A stretch of DNA of 64,000 bases from Zygnema cylindricum (Eukaryota; Streptophyta; Zygnematophyceae; Zygnematales; Zygnemataceae): positions 64,798-128,797 of the forward strand of contig JBBHKE010000716.1 of NCBI GenBank assembly GCA_037447655.1, in the 5' to 3' direction. Positions 11,117-20,490 of this stretch are shown here, one piece after another. A model generated the notes under the pieces. The model searched no databases. It was not told the DNA's origin and worked only from the letters and a program-made list of their open reading frames with translations. The first letter of the stretch is position 1, and each line of letters begins with the position of its first letter. The position numbers and the translations under genes are program-made.

Positions 11117-12047
11117 TTGATGCCTCTGTTTGGGAGATTGCTTCTAATGCCAAATTCCATGACCAAACTTCCAAAAAAACGTGAAATCTTGTTCGCCTTC
11201 CCCCCTAGAAGAAAGGCTATCGGCTCCAAATGGGTCTTTCATGCAAAACAAAAGGCGGATGGATCGGTTGACAAATACATAGCTCGCTTAGTTGCAAAGG
11301 GTTTTTCTCAAATTGAAGGTATAGATTTCACGGAAAAGTTTGCTCCAATTGCACGATTGACCTTTATAAGCACTCTACTTGCTTCGGTATTTCGTGCAAA
11401 ACAAAAGGCGGATGGATCGGTGGACAAATACAAAGCTTGCTTAGAGGCAAAGGGTTTTTCTCAAATCCAAGGTATAGATTTCACTGAGAATTTTACTCCA
11501 ATTGCACGATTGACCTCTTCAAGCACCCTACTTGGTTTAGCTGATGAACATGATTTCCATGTCCATCAAATGGATGTAAAAAATGATTTTTTAAATTGTA
11601 TTCTATTAGAGGATATTTACATGCATTGGCTTGAAGGACACATTTCTTGAAGGATACATTTCCTCTATATCTGAATACCTCGTATGTCATCTCATAAAAA
11701 ATATTGTGGCTTGAAACAATCCCCGTGTGCATGGAACCATACTAGCAATCATGAGAAAAGAAAGATTTACTCGAAATGATTTGGATTTTAGTATTTACTC
11801 TCGTGGCTCTATCCTCTCCTTGATCATTGTTACCATATTTGTTGATGATCTTATTCTCGTTGGCCCTTCCCTCTGTGAAATCTCTACCGTCAAAACCCTC
11901 CCTCAAAACCAGTTTGACATGACGAATCTTGGTAAAATAACATATTATTTGGGAATTCAAGTTTTTTGCAACCGCTCAACTAAATCCCGTTGTCTTTCTC
12001 ACCTTGCAACTAACTCCCTTATTTCCCCTTCACTTCTTGCTACTTAA
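11117..12047 (+). pseudogene. E1 reverse transcriptase remnant
   Basis: 11117-11650 is open for 177 codons and shows the copia RT start (KAIGSKWVFHAKQKADGS, ARLVAKGFSQ, GIDFTEKFAPIARLT, HQMDVKNDFLN). A 153-bp in-frame duplication repeats the first fingers segment. After a break, 11727-12047 keeps the catalytic box region (TIFVDDLILVG) and YYLGIQV. YVDD has become FVDD with both aspartates kept, but the many frameshifts make the copy inert. Confidence 0.85.
11237..11542 (+). repeat. In-frame 153-bp tandem duplication in the E1 RT
   Basis: Two copies, 11237-11389 and 11390-11542, both start TTTC[A/G]TGCAAAACAAAAG and encode the VDKY..C/R..AKGFSQI..GIDFTE segment. The period is exactly 51 codons. 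The copies have diverged at about a tenth of positions, so the duplication is old. Confidence 0.85.
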
Positions 12048-12099
12048 CGCTCTCTCCCCCTCTCTTCTTGCTACTGAACGCTCAATGGTCAGGGGCCCT

Positions 12100-12540
12100 T
12101 ATGTATGCCATGAAATCCACCTGCCCAAACATTGCCACAAGTGTCACTAAACTTAGTCATTTCCAATCGTCTTTCCCCGAATCATCTTGCTGCAGCCAAA
12201 CGTGTCATTCAGGTTTTGTTGATTCAGATTGGGCCCAATAAGAGCTTTCTCGCCGTTCCACAACAGACTCGTGCTTCTTCTTGGGCAATATACCTATTTC
12301 TTGGTCATGCAAAAAACAACCCACCACCGCATGTTCCAGCGCTGAAGCGCAATATATGGTTGCTTGTAATGCTACAAAGGAAGTTGTCTCGATTCGTGCT
12401 CTACTACCCAAATCTCGGCTTTCCCCCTTCGACTCGTACTCCTATTTTCTCCGATGCGCGAGGAGACCTTGCTTTTATCCGCAAACCTGTCATCAGAAGA
12501 GGACAATACACATTGACATTCAATATCATTATTCTTAAGA
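12100..12540 (+). pseudogene. E1 RNase H remnant
   Basis: In alternating frames the region gives FVDSDWAQ (about 12210), ISWSCKKQPTTACSSAEAQY (12290-12350) and a final FSDARGDLAFIRKP-like fragment (12450). These match the ribonuclease H domain that ends copia pol. Stops and frameshifts are frequent. The polypurine tract GAGGGGGGG follows at 12709-12717, immediately before the 3' LTR. Confidence 0.75.
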
Positions 12541-12717
12541 GCGGGTTTAGGATGGCACTCACCAATTTCTTATTGTTAAATCCTCCAATCGAGTTTTCGA
12601 TCGACCACATTTTGAACAACATTGTCTCTCCTTTGGCCTTTGTCTTCCTTCTCCTCTTGGCTAAATTTCCTTTTCTTTTTATCTCAATCTACTTCATAGT
12701 TTTCGCTTGAGGGGGGG

Positions 12718-13256
12718 TGTTAAGGGTCATTTAGCATTGGTCTCCCGTTGTTCTTTTCTTACTCTCTTCTGTACTTGTCATTTATGAGTCGGTCCCCTCT
12801 TGATGTCCTACGCACAAGTCCTTTGGGCGAAGGTCTTCGTTTTCCTACGTATGTTTATCGCTCCTTGTTTGATCCTCTTTTATATTCTTGGTTGTCTCAT
12901 CATACTTTTTCTCGTCGCCTGAATATACGTCATTACCGTAGGTCTTAATCACATTTGTACGTTGTTGCCCTAAAGTCAATCCCTTAGAATCTAGACTATA
13001 GTTGTTAAAATCTCGCCTTAACGTCAATCCCTTGGGATCTAGAATACATTTATTAAAATCTGGACTAGAATCTCCTTTTTGTTACAGTGCACCAAAGAGC
13101 TCTTAGACCCCACAGTAATTAGCCCTGTGTAATTTGTAAATAAGGGACTTTCTGTATATAAGACATCATCCCAAATTCAATTCAATTGATCATTTTTAAT
13201 GCCTTGATCTTTTCTTTTGTGTATGATTTCATGGCGTCCGCCATCCACCTCCAATA
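12718..13256 (+). repeat. E1 3' LTR
   Basis: A 539-bp LTR from TGTTAAGGG, directly after the polypurine tract, to CCACCTCCAATA. The final TA replaces the usual CA. It is uninterrupted and so serves as reference for the damaged 5' LTR. Confidence 0.82.
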
Positions 13257-13267
13257 GAAAGCCCTAC

Positions 13268-13412
13268 GGTATTTATGTACTGGAAAACCTCACAATATTT
13301 GTGTACGGAAACCCGACGGTATTTTTGTACGGGAAACCAATCGGTATTTTTGAACGGAAAACCTTTGGTATCTTTGTACGGAAAACTCCACGGTATTTTG
13401 AAACGGAATATT
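13268..13412. repeat. Degenerate ~25-bp minisatellite
   Basis: About six head-to-tail units of the type GGTATTTTTGTACGGAAAACC with a period of 24-26 bp. It lies just beyond the E1 3' LTR. Confidence 0.75.
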
Positions 13413-14393
13413 TCGCATTTGTTTTTTTTCGTTGTTTTTGGTTTTGCTTGGAGCTTACTACGGTGCTCCATAGTAATCGTAAACAGTTTCAAATAACGCA
13501 CTTTAACTTCGATTATGTAGTCAATTTATCACTATGGATTATGTTATCCATTAAATGCCTCATTCAACCTTCACAAGGCTCTTGAATCGAAGTTCCATTA
13601 GCAAAAAAATACATATGTAAAAATGTTTTGAAAAACAAAAATCTCTTAATTGAGCAATGTTGTGAAGTAACAAAGAAAACAATACAAATTCCTTTAAAAA
13701 ATGTCACAACACAACATAGTATTCCCGAGATTTATAATTCATCAGTAACAAAGTAGGTTGTCACTCACATGTTCGTGTACAAAAACTTATTCAAAAAATA
13801 ATAAACATTATCCCATAATTAATAATAAGAAAAGACGAAGAAAACCAAATCCATGTTGGAATTTTTCCATTAAAACACATAGAAACAGATTGCATACATT
13901 GAAGAAAACCACTGGTAATTCAAAAAGACTCCTTGTGACATTAAATAATTTAGTTACTTTTAAGTCATCGAGGATTACAACAAGTACACATGGACACAAG
14001 GAATCTATATTCTCAAAAATGCCCCTCTCTAAAAAACAATCGAGTGTATCGTTGCTATAATCATCCGATCGCTTTAACTAATTGTTCTCCAAAAAAAAAA
14101 AAAAACTCTCCTGATTATATGTCATATTAAATGTTAAATTATACATTTTGAACATATGAAATAGGCTAGGAAATACAGAAACATCTTGCGACATTGATGA
14201 ATGATTTCTTTTTTACACTCATCTACATTGGAGCTAAAGAACTTGAAACAAACAAGCTTTCCCAAAAAATGTCAAAAACTTGAACTTCAAAAATTAAAAC
14301 CTCATCTCATATATACAACAGATGCTAGCAATTATACACACATACCCTGAAAGCAATTATACACCGCAACACCGAAATTCTCCGTTCTTTCGC
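13413..14393. other. AT-rich intergenic region, hydrolase downstream flank
   Basis: No coding signal or element boundary was recognised. A 15-nt A run occurs near 14089. The part nearest 14393 probably contains the hydrolase 3' UTR, since the gene is on the minus strand and its stop is at the left. Confidence 0.45.
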
Positions 14394-15320
14394 TCATTTA
14401 TCACCGGAGAAAGCTAGGCTAGGAGTCGTCAAAAATCTAAAAAGATATTTTTCCGCACTTTGAAGCCAATCTTCTGTCGTTGGTTCCAAGAAAGGAAAAT
14501 GTGTCGCATTCTTCACTAAATACAATGTCCCTTTAGGATAAGAAAGTACCATCTTCTCCGCCACAGCTGGATTGATTTTAGATCCCGTCGTCGTAATCGC
14601 CGTCGCCGGATCCCCGACCTGAAGTAAAACCGGAACCCTAATATTTCCGACCGCCATAGTAATCAATTCATCCGCCGATTTTATTTCCAAGACACTAACA
14701 TCTTCTACATCAAACATCCGCATGGCTTCCAAAAAAGTTTGAGCTGGAGACACGGAAATGTCCGTATCTATGGCTGCCAGTTCCGTTAAACTGAGACTCC
14801 GAAGGAAAACAATCAAGTCGTAATTGAGCTGCACATCTAAAGGCTGTTCAGGAGTTATATAACCGGAGAGAGAGAAAGGTTCTCCGGGAAGTCTATTCCA
14901 TGGAGGTTCTACAAGAAGGAGAGCTTTTACTAGTAAAGGATTGCTACTAGCAATTCTAGCAGCTATGGCTCCTCCCATAGAATGGCCTGCCAGAAAAACA
15001 GGAGCCTTAGGAGAAAAGTGTTTAATTAGGGTTACAGAATCAGATACTAAGTTTTCCATATTGAAAGTTCCCTTAGGGATGGGAGAAGAGAGACCATGGC
15101 CTCTATTGTCAGGAAGGATTACTGTGAAGTTTTTAGTGAAGGGAGAGAGGTAAGGCAGATAGTAGGCGCCATCTAGGAGTAATCCATGGATGAATATTAG
15201 GAGAGGGAGGGCAGAAGCTGGAGAATAAGACAAAGTGGAGGGAGGTCCACTTGTCCAGTAGTGGAAAGACATCTGATTGGCTGACACGTGGCCATCGGAC
15301 CAGATTGTGGAAGAAGCCAT
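14394..15320 (-). CDS. Alpha/beta-fold hydrolase, intronless
   Basis: A 308-codon intact ORF starting at ATG 15320. It has the alpha/beta-hydrolase layout: oxyanion HG at FIHGLLLDG (about 43-51), the DNRGHG strand-turn (71-76), the nucleophile elbow AGHSMGG with Ser114, a lid region (about 145-205), the likely catalytic Asp237 in QVGDPATA, and His274 in NATHFPFLE. The full triad and full-length fold suggest an active esterase- or epoxide-hydrolase-like enzyme. The substrate cannot be told from sequence. No signal peptide is evident, so a cytosolic location is inferred. Upstream lies a pyrimidine-rich leader or promoter and then a MITE cluster. It is one of only two host genes in the window that look functional. 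Confidence 0.9.
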   Translation of the reverse strand: MASSTIWSDGHVSANQMSFHYWTSGPPSTLSYSPASALPLLIFIHGLLLDGAYYLPYLSPFTKNFTVILPDNRGHGLSSPIPKGTFNMENLVSDSVTLIKHFSPKAPVFLAGHSMGGAIAARIASSNPLLVKALLLVEPPWNRLPGEPFSLSGYITPEQPLDVQLNYDLIVFLRSLSLTELAAIDTDISVSPAQTFLEAMRMFDVEDVSVLEIKSADELITMAVGNIRVPVLLQVGDPATAITTTGSKINPAVAEKMVLSYPKGTLYLVKNATHFPFLEPTTEDWLQSAEKYLFRFLTTPSLAFSGDK

Positions 15321-15337
15321 CGATTTAAAGAAGAATG

Positions 15338-15476
15338 TTATTGCTGAGTGGGAGAGATAGAGAGGGGGGGGAGAGGGAGAGTGAGGGAGAGTGAGGGAGA
15401 GGGAGCGAGAGTGGGCGAGAGAGAGAGGAGAGAGTGAGAGGTGAGGACAGGGAGAGGGAAGAAAAGAAGAGAAAAT
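15338..15476 (-). promoter_or_regulatory. CT-rich leader/promoter tract of the hydrolase gene
   Basis: On the plus strand this is almost pure purine (GAGAGGGAGAG-type repeats), so on the gene's strand it is a CT-rich tract just upstream of the ATG. Such Y-patch or CT-microsatellite leaders are common in plant core promoters and 5' UTRs. No convincing TATA box was located. Confidence 0.5.
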
Positions 15477-16610
15477 AGGTCTATCAAGTAAGTCAAATTA
15501 TAGGCGTCACTTTTCGTCTTATTCGCCCTATTAAACCGGTAGCCGATTTGTACTTTTAAAGGTACGGTGAGTACGGATGATGATCTGGAATTTTACAGGT
15601 GCGGTGAGTACGGATGCTGATTTGTATTTTATACGGTAAGTACGGATTGTACTCTCAAATTTACGATTCTGGATGAAATGTGGTCCAGTAATAGAGCTCC
15701 GTGACGAGTTTTTCAATCCAGGGTCGTAAAATTGAGAGTACAATCCGTACTCACGCACTCATGAAAGTACAGATCAGCATCCGTACTTATCGTACTTATA
15801 GAATTACAAATCGGCTACCGGTTTAATAGGGCGAATAAGACGAAAAGTGACGCCAATAATTTGAGTTAGGGTGAAGTTCCATCAAGCGAAAAGTGGCGTT
15901 TCTAACAGAAATCCACGACTCTCCGTACCAAATCGTACCGCCTATTTTGTTTTTATACGAAAACCAACATTACAGAGAATCTTGCCGATAATCTCCGGAG
16001 GTCTTGGAGGTAATAATGGCCGTCGGATGTTCATCTGCGATGAGTTCGTTTCAATTTTCTCGGTTAGACTCAACCCACCTCGACAAGGTGGGTTGGCATA
16101 CACAGAAAAAAAAATTTGTGACACGGTGGACAATTAAGCTACGTGTCATGATGGAAAACCAACGAAAAATCTTAAGATTTCCACATGACACGCGGTTTCC
16201 AAAATATAAACGAAAATAAAAACGAAATTTCGTAACATTCCCTCGTCACGCTATTTTCGGTAACTTTTGTTCGTCACACTATTTCTGTCGAAGGACTTTC
16301 GTTATGTTCGAAAACTGAAACCCTAAAAAATGAGCTGGCGTCGTCTGCAAAATGTATAAAAGTTTTGTCGTATGGTCACGTCGTACGCAGGTACATGGTA
16401 CGTAATCAAGATTTGAAGTTAAGTTTGTCGGTGCTTAAAATCTGAAAGATATTCAATATCGGATCGTAGCTTGCGTGGCGCCAATCAATTTAGAACACGT
16501 GGCTTACAGACTCTACGTGATGGAACATCGACTCAATCGACCCGGTCTGTAGAGTTGGCCGTACAATTACAGAAACGTATGATGGAACTTCACCCTTACT
16601 TGATAGACCT
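15477..16610. mobile_element. MITE with AGGGTGAAGTTCCAT-type inverted ends
   Basis: The ends are inverted copies. The right end, read inward, is AGGTCTATCAAGTAAG followed by GGTGAAGTTCCATCA. The left end shows the same 31 bases once the 372-bp insertion at 15493-15864 plus one GTTAG copy is removed. It has no transposase. An internal hairpin (AACCCACCT/AGGTGGGTT, 16073-16094) is present. Long terminal inverted repeats suggest a Mutator-like or foldback origin, but no target duplication was found. Confidence 0.7.
15493..15864. mobile_element. Foldback MITE nested in another MITE's terminal repeat
   Basis: A 372-bp element whose ends are nearly perfect inverted repeats of about 58 bp (TCAAATTATAGGCG at the left, its complement with one change at the right). 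The TIR contains ACCGGTAGCCGATTTGTA. It is flanked by GTAAG (15488-15492) and GTTAG (15865-15869), an imperfect 5-bp target duplication. A right-half fragment of the same family is at 17745-17846. Confidence 0.8.
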
Positions 16611-16948
16611 GTTTTTAATAAAAGCATAGATGTCCCATGAGCATAACACGCACGGATTAAACTAACGTTTACTACGTAAAGTGCGCATCAAACGATTTCG
16701 GAATTTTTAAAATTCGTACCTTATTTTGACTTTCAAATTTCAAAAATTTTAAATATTCAATACCCCAAAAAAATGAAAAGTTCAACGAACTAGCAGCGAG
16801 CGGCGGAATTTACGGCGTCTCCAACGGCAGCTTTCTTCTGAAGACGGAGTGGAGGACAAAAAAACATACGCGCGCGCAAATGACGCAATACGACTCAAGG
16901 AAGCCGCCTTGGAGACGCCGCTCGCCGCTAGTTCGTTGCAACGAACTA

Positions 16949-17165
16949 CACCGCGCATCGTTATTAGTGTCAAAGTTTAAATAGCGTAAAAAAAAAATAG
17001 TGTTATTGATTCTAATTTAGTGCCAGAAACGTGGCAGATTATGGTCCACGTCCTTAAATAGCGTTGCTAATTTAATTTCGAAAATCATGTATACTAATTG
17101 CGGAAAAAAATCAAAATTTTAAGAACCCAAATTAGAGTTAATAACACAAATAACGATGCGCGGTG
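16949..17165. mobile_element. 217-bp MITE with TA target duplication
   Basis: Perfect 17-bp terminal inverted repeats CACCGCGCATCGTTATT. TA flanks both sides (16947-16948 and 17166-17167). Removing the element and one TA restores GAACTAGCGGCG, the exact word of the surrounding repeat, which confirms the boundaries. A TA duplication fits Tc1/mariner-type (Stowaway-like) transposition; the TIR is not the classical Stowaway one. Confidence 0.85.
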
Positions 17166-17178
17166 TAGCGGCGTCTCT

Positions 17179-17550
17179 AAAAATTTCAGCAAACTAGCGG
17201 CGAGCGGCGGAATTTATGGCGTCTTTAAAAGTTCAGCGAACTAGCGGCGAGCGGCGGAATTTACGGCGTCTCTAAAAAGTTCAGCGAACTAGCGGCAAGC
17301 GACAGAATTTACGGCGTCTCTAAAAAGTTCAGCGAACTAACGGCGAGCGGCGGAATTTACGGCGTCTCTAAAAATTTCAGCGAACTAGCGGCGAGCGCCG
17401 GAATTTACAGCGTCTCTAAAAAGTTCAGCGAACTAGCGGCGAGAGCCGGAATTTACGGCGTCTCTAAAAAGTTCAACGAATTAGCGGCGAGCGCCGGAAT
17501 TTATGGCGTCTCTAAAAAGTTCAGCGAACTAGCGGCGAGCGGCGGAATTT
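17179..17550. repeat. 48-bp tandem array, about 8 units
   Basis: Head-to-tail units of 47-48 bp (AAAAAGTTCAGCGAACTAGC, then GGCGAGCGGCGG, AATTTACGGCGTCTCT), seven full and one partial. Units differ by a few substitutions. The unit equals the terminal sequence of the host repeat element at 16776. Confidence 0.92.
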
Positions 17551-17744
17551 TTCTTCTGAAGACGGAGTGGAGGACAAATAAAAATACGCCCGGGCAAATG
17601 AAGCAGCGTCTTTTTTTTATTAATTTCAGTACAATTTTCTGTACAATCTGAGACGTACGAAATCTACGAAATTTACGAAAACTAGCGAATACTACGTAGT
17701 TTTCGGGAAAAAGTCCAAATCCGTACGAATGGGACTTCTATGAA

Positions 17745-17910
17745 TAAAAGTAAAGATCAACATCCATACTCACCGTACTTATAAATTTACAAATCGGCGT
17801 ACTTATAAAATTACAAATCGGCTACCGGGTTTAATAGGGCGAATAAGGGTGAAGTTCCATGAGAAGTTTCTGTAATCGTACGGCCAACTCTACAAACCGG
17901 GTCGATTGAT
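17745..17910. repeat. MITE fragments abutting
   Basis: 17745-17846 matches the right half of the foldback MITE at 15493-15864, including ACAAATCGGCTACCGG. 17847-17910 is a left-type terminal repeat (AGGGTGAAGTTCCAT) whose inner part (TGTACGGCCAACTCTACA-like) matches the inverted end of the 15477-16610 element. No matching right end was identified. Confidence 0.6.
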
Positions 17911-18549
17911 AGCCTATTCCCACGGAGCATTTGTAACTTTTTGCCCATTCCGATGATTTTCCGAGAACTCATCAGAAAACGGGTCCGATGAACTTCCGAT
18001 GAACTTCCGAGAACAAAAAAGTCGATGCTTGGAAAGCCGTACATAATTTGAACGCCCGCGTGATTTTTTTTCCGGTGGGAATAATAGCCTATTCCCATCG
18101 GAAAAAAAATCACTTTCGCAAAAGGCGGGCGTTCAAATAATGTACGGCTTTCCGAGCACCCACTTTGTTGTTCTTGGAAGTTCACGGAAAACCGTACAAT
18201 AGAACTTCCTCAAAATATTTGAGGATATTTAAGTCGGGTTAAGGTTGCGTCTTTCTTTGAAACACGCCAACGGTAAACCCAAAAGATGACAAAGCAAAAA
18301 CGACATCCTAACGGCTATTTCATAGTTTTCGTGCGAAAAAACTGTCCAACTTTGAACCACCGTCGCCGTGAAAAATTGCAAGTTTGTTTAGGCGCCTATG
18401 TTTGATGACGTCAAAGCGTGTGACATGTCATAGGACCCCTTCAATCGGAGGTACGTGCCAAAATTTTGGTGTGAACAAGACCCGTTTTCCGATGAGTTCT
18501 CGAAAAATCATTGTAATAGGCAAAAAGTTTTAAATGCTTCGGTGGGAAT
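17911..18549. mobile_element. MITE with ~70-bp inverted ends and a central palindrome
   Basis: The left end (TATTCCCACGGAGCATTT, CTTTTTGCC, GAGAACTCATC) reappears inverted at 18477-18549. A long palindrome sits inside at about 18022-18160: arms near GGAAAGCCGTACATAATTTG pair with an inverted copy ending GTACGGCTTTCC. There is no transposase. A fragment of the same terminus occurs at 56776-56810. Confidence 0.7.
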
Positions 18550-19410
18550 TGGTCTCCATTGACCCACAAAATGGGCAACCTATATAAAGCTTCTATGATA
18601 ATATTTCCCACTTAATAAGTGCCACCTAAGCACACAAATATTGTGAACACCCTCACTTATGTGAGGACCGGACTCCTCTGAGCCGAACGCAAAAAGAATC
18701 ATTGAATTTCTCCCTTGAGCATCAAGTTATGGCTGGTCAAAGATGACCTTTATAGTTACAAGCTCTCTAAGAGAGAGGTACCTAAATTTCACTAAGTCTT
18801 GGTCTGCCTACTCACAACTATATACTACTAAACCTTAGTCTAATAAAAGCGTTGTATAGTACAAGAAGGTACAGTGACGAATGTACTTATTGTTCCGCCA
18901 TTGTACAACATGGCCTTCAAGGTAGCGCATGTCCAATCGGGAGCCATGGCTCCTCCTCCATTCTTCCCCTGTATCCAAAAATGTGGCACCACGTAGAATT
19001 GCGTGATGCTATCTCCAAAGGCTGCCAAAATTTTATTTCGGGTGGTGGCTGCAACGACGGCTGTCGAATCAATTAAATTTTCATGGTTCAGATTCGCGTT
19101 CGTGCATGAATTCTTTCACATGCGTCTCTTCGTCAATTTAATATGAATTAGTCGACTTGACAAAATTTAAGTACATATCAAACATGACGAGTGTATCATT
19201 GCGCCAACGACTTAATGGACAAGGCGTCCTATATTTAACTCGAAGGTCACAGGTTGAAATCTTGTCTAGTGCAAGGTTTTGGTAAAATGCATGCTACTTT
19301 AGTCTGCCACCTTCTAAATAAGACAACATCCATGAAGTATCTTTCAACCTCTCTCTCTTTTTTGTCTAGCTTAAAAAGAGAAGTGAACTACTAATAACCT
19401 CTTTTCAACA
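18550..19410 (-). repeat. Family-B-type solo LTR
   Basis: Follows the E4 LTR from TGGTCTCCATTGACCCAC to the terminal CTCTTTTCAACA, including the GTAC cluster (18855-18910) and the tRNA-like module (about 19204-19275). It is clearly diverged and lacks the first ten bases. No coding region of the same family is attached, so it is a solo or truncated LTR. Confidence 0.75.
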
Positions 19411-19427
19411 TCAAGTTTGTGGCAAAG

Positions 19428-19562
19428 TTTTGAATTCCAAAAAAATTCTCTTGGAGGCTAAAGAAGATTATTCCCTCTTATGGCAACTAGAGTGTGAAGC
19501 CATTTTTGGTTCCAGATATTCTCAATCTTATTCGGAGGGTCAGAATTCGGGTGAGTGGGAAA
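19428..19562 (+). pseudogene. Pol fragment of the E2 family
   Basis: Encodes LLEAKEDYSLLWQLECEAIF and SQSYSEGQNSGEWETK, matching the E2 region around its premature stop. Here the position equivalent to the E2 TAG is TGG (Trp). The fragment is about 135 bp, wedged between a family-B LTR and LTR D. Confidence 0.8.
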
Positions 19563-19571
19563 CAAAAAAAG

Positions 19572-20013
19572 TGGAACAAAGTAAACCACACCACACCACA
19601 ATGCACAGCGGAAAGACTCCAAGGATCTCCTCGTAGCAACAACAACAGTACACAGCAAACACAAATAAATGTTGAGCTATATTATTCAGAAGAAGATTAC
19701 AAGTTGAAATCTCGCTGCGAAGGTCTACTCAAAAGAGTATAGTGTTGACTAGGTTTACTGCACTATTTAAACTAATTAGCTGCTAGTCAACTAGGTACTA
19801 TCTTTATGTAAACGTGGACCTTCTCGGTCAACTATGACCTATCCAACTATCTTTTGGAACAATGTAGTCAAATCTACATTCAGCGGCGTTGCTATACTGC
19901 TACGCTGCGTTGTTATGTTACAATGCTAAGTTGCTACGTTGCTATGTTGCGTTACTCTGGCGTCGCAGTAGCGGTGCTCTGGAACCGCAACTACATTAGC
20001 CTTGTCCCTAACA
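19572..20013 (-). repeat. Solo LTR, family D
   Basis: About 442 bp. In minus orientation it starts TGTTAGGGACAAGG. It shares long stretches with 52954-53393 (CTCGCTGCGAAGGTCTACTC, CGTGGACCTTC). It contains a degenerate GCTACGTT-type microsatellite (19885-19960). No internal domain and no target duplication were found, so calling it an LTR is inferred from the TG..CA ends and repetition. Confidence 0.55.
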
Positions 20014-20187
20014 ATAATGTACAATTCTCTGTAACCCTGTTACAATGCCTCTAACTAAGGATTCAGTGTCTCGCTAAACCTCACTTACTCAAGGGAACTG
20101 AAGTTGTTAGAGTATCCCGTATGTCTCCTCACGATACTCCTCGAATTCTTATCGTAGAGTGTCCAATTGACTTTGGATCTGCTCACA

Positions 20188-20490
20188 TCAAGTCTCCAGC
20201 AACGCAATGTGATGGTCCGCCGCTGCCAAGCGTCTCCGGGTGATCCGTTCTCGAACTTGGTCCTCCTCTTCCTCCTGTGCAGCGACTGGTGCTTCGGGTT
20301 GCGGCACAATGGCGGCCGTTGCAGGTGCTTCGGGTGCCGAGATTTGGGGAGCTTCGGGTGCTTCGATTTGTTGTGCTCCATTTTTCACCCCATCCGCCGG
20401 TTCCCACCGAGGTACCTTCTTCAATTTGAAAGAAAAGTGTTTCCTGTTGTTCTTTGGTCTAAAGACCGCAGATGCCACCCAAACTATCAT
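20188..20490 (-). CDS. Possible coding fragment, Ala/Pro/Glu-rich
   Basis: A 100-codon frame with a hydrophobic/basic start (MIVWVASAVFRPKNNRK), then EAPEAP-type repeats and an acidic-basic end (EEEEDQVRERITRRRLAAAD). No family was recognised. Composition and codon regularity look more protein-like than the surroundings. No matching neighbour exon was found; it could be a captured gene fragment or chance. Confidence 0.25.
   Translation of the reverse strand: MIVWVASAVFRPKNNRKHFSFKLKKVPRWEPADGVKNGAQQIEAPEAPQISAPEAPATAAIVPQPEAPVAAQEEEEDQVRERITRRRLAAADHHIALLET

Larger units (their letters stand above)
765..13256 (+). mobile_element. E1: decayed Ty1/copia LTR retrotransposon, plus strand
   Basis: Two related LTRs (765-1969 and 12718-13256) flank degenerate gag, protease, integrase, reverse transcriptase and RNase H remnants in copia order on the plus strand. 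The element is interrupted by a 714-bp MITE-like insert in the 5' LTR and by the complete minus-strand element E2 at 4716-10593. Every coding domain carries stops and frameshifts, so it is long dead. The 5' LTR lacks its first ~50 bp relative to the 3' LTR, so no target-site duplication can be read. Two internal direct duplications (linker and RT) are annotated separately. Confidence 0.85.
16776..17600. mobile_element. Repeat element with GAACTAGCGGCGAGCGGCG ends
   Basis: The left segment (16776-16946) begins with the GAACTAGCAGCGAGCGGCGG word and ends with its inverted copy (16906-16946), giving a small inverted-repeat element. It is split at a TA by the MITE at 16949-17165. The first ~48 bp of the element have been amplified into the array at 17179-17550. 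The array runs into a second copy of the element interior (CTTCTGAAGACGGAGTGGAG at 16832 and again near 17551). Confidence 0.65.

Noticed and set aside
17179-17550. CRISPR array
   Set aside because: Units are contiguous 48-bp tandem copies without unique spacers, in plant DNA.
17811-18185. 124-codon ORF on the minus strand
   Set aside because: It lies wholly within MITE inverted repeats and palindromes.
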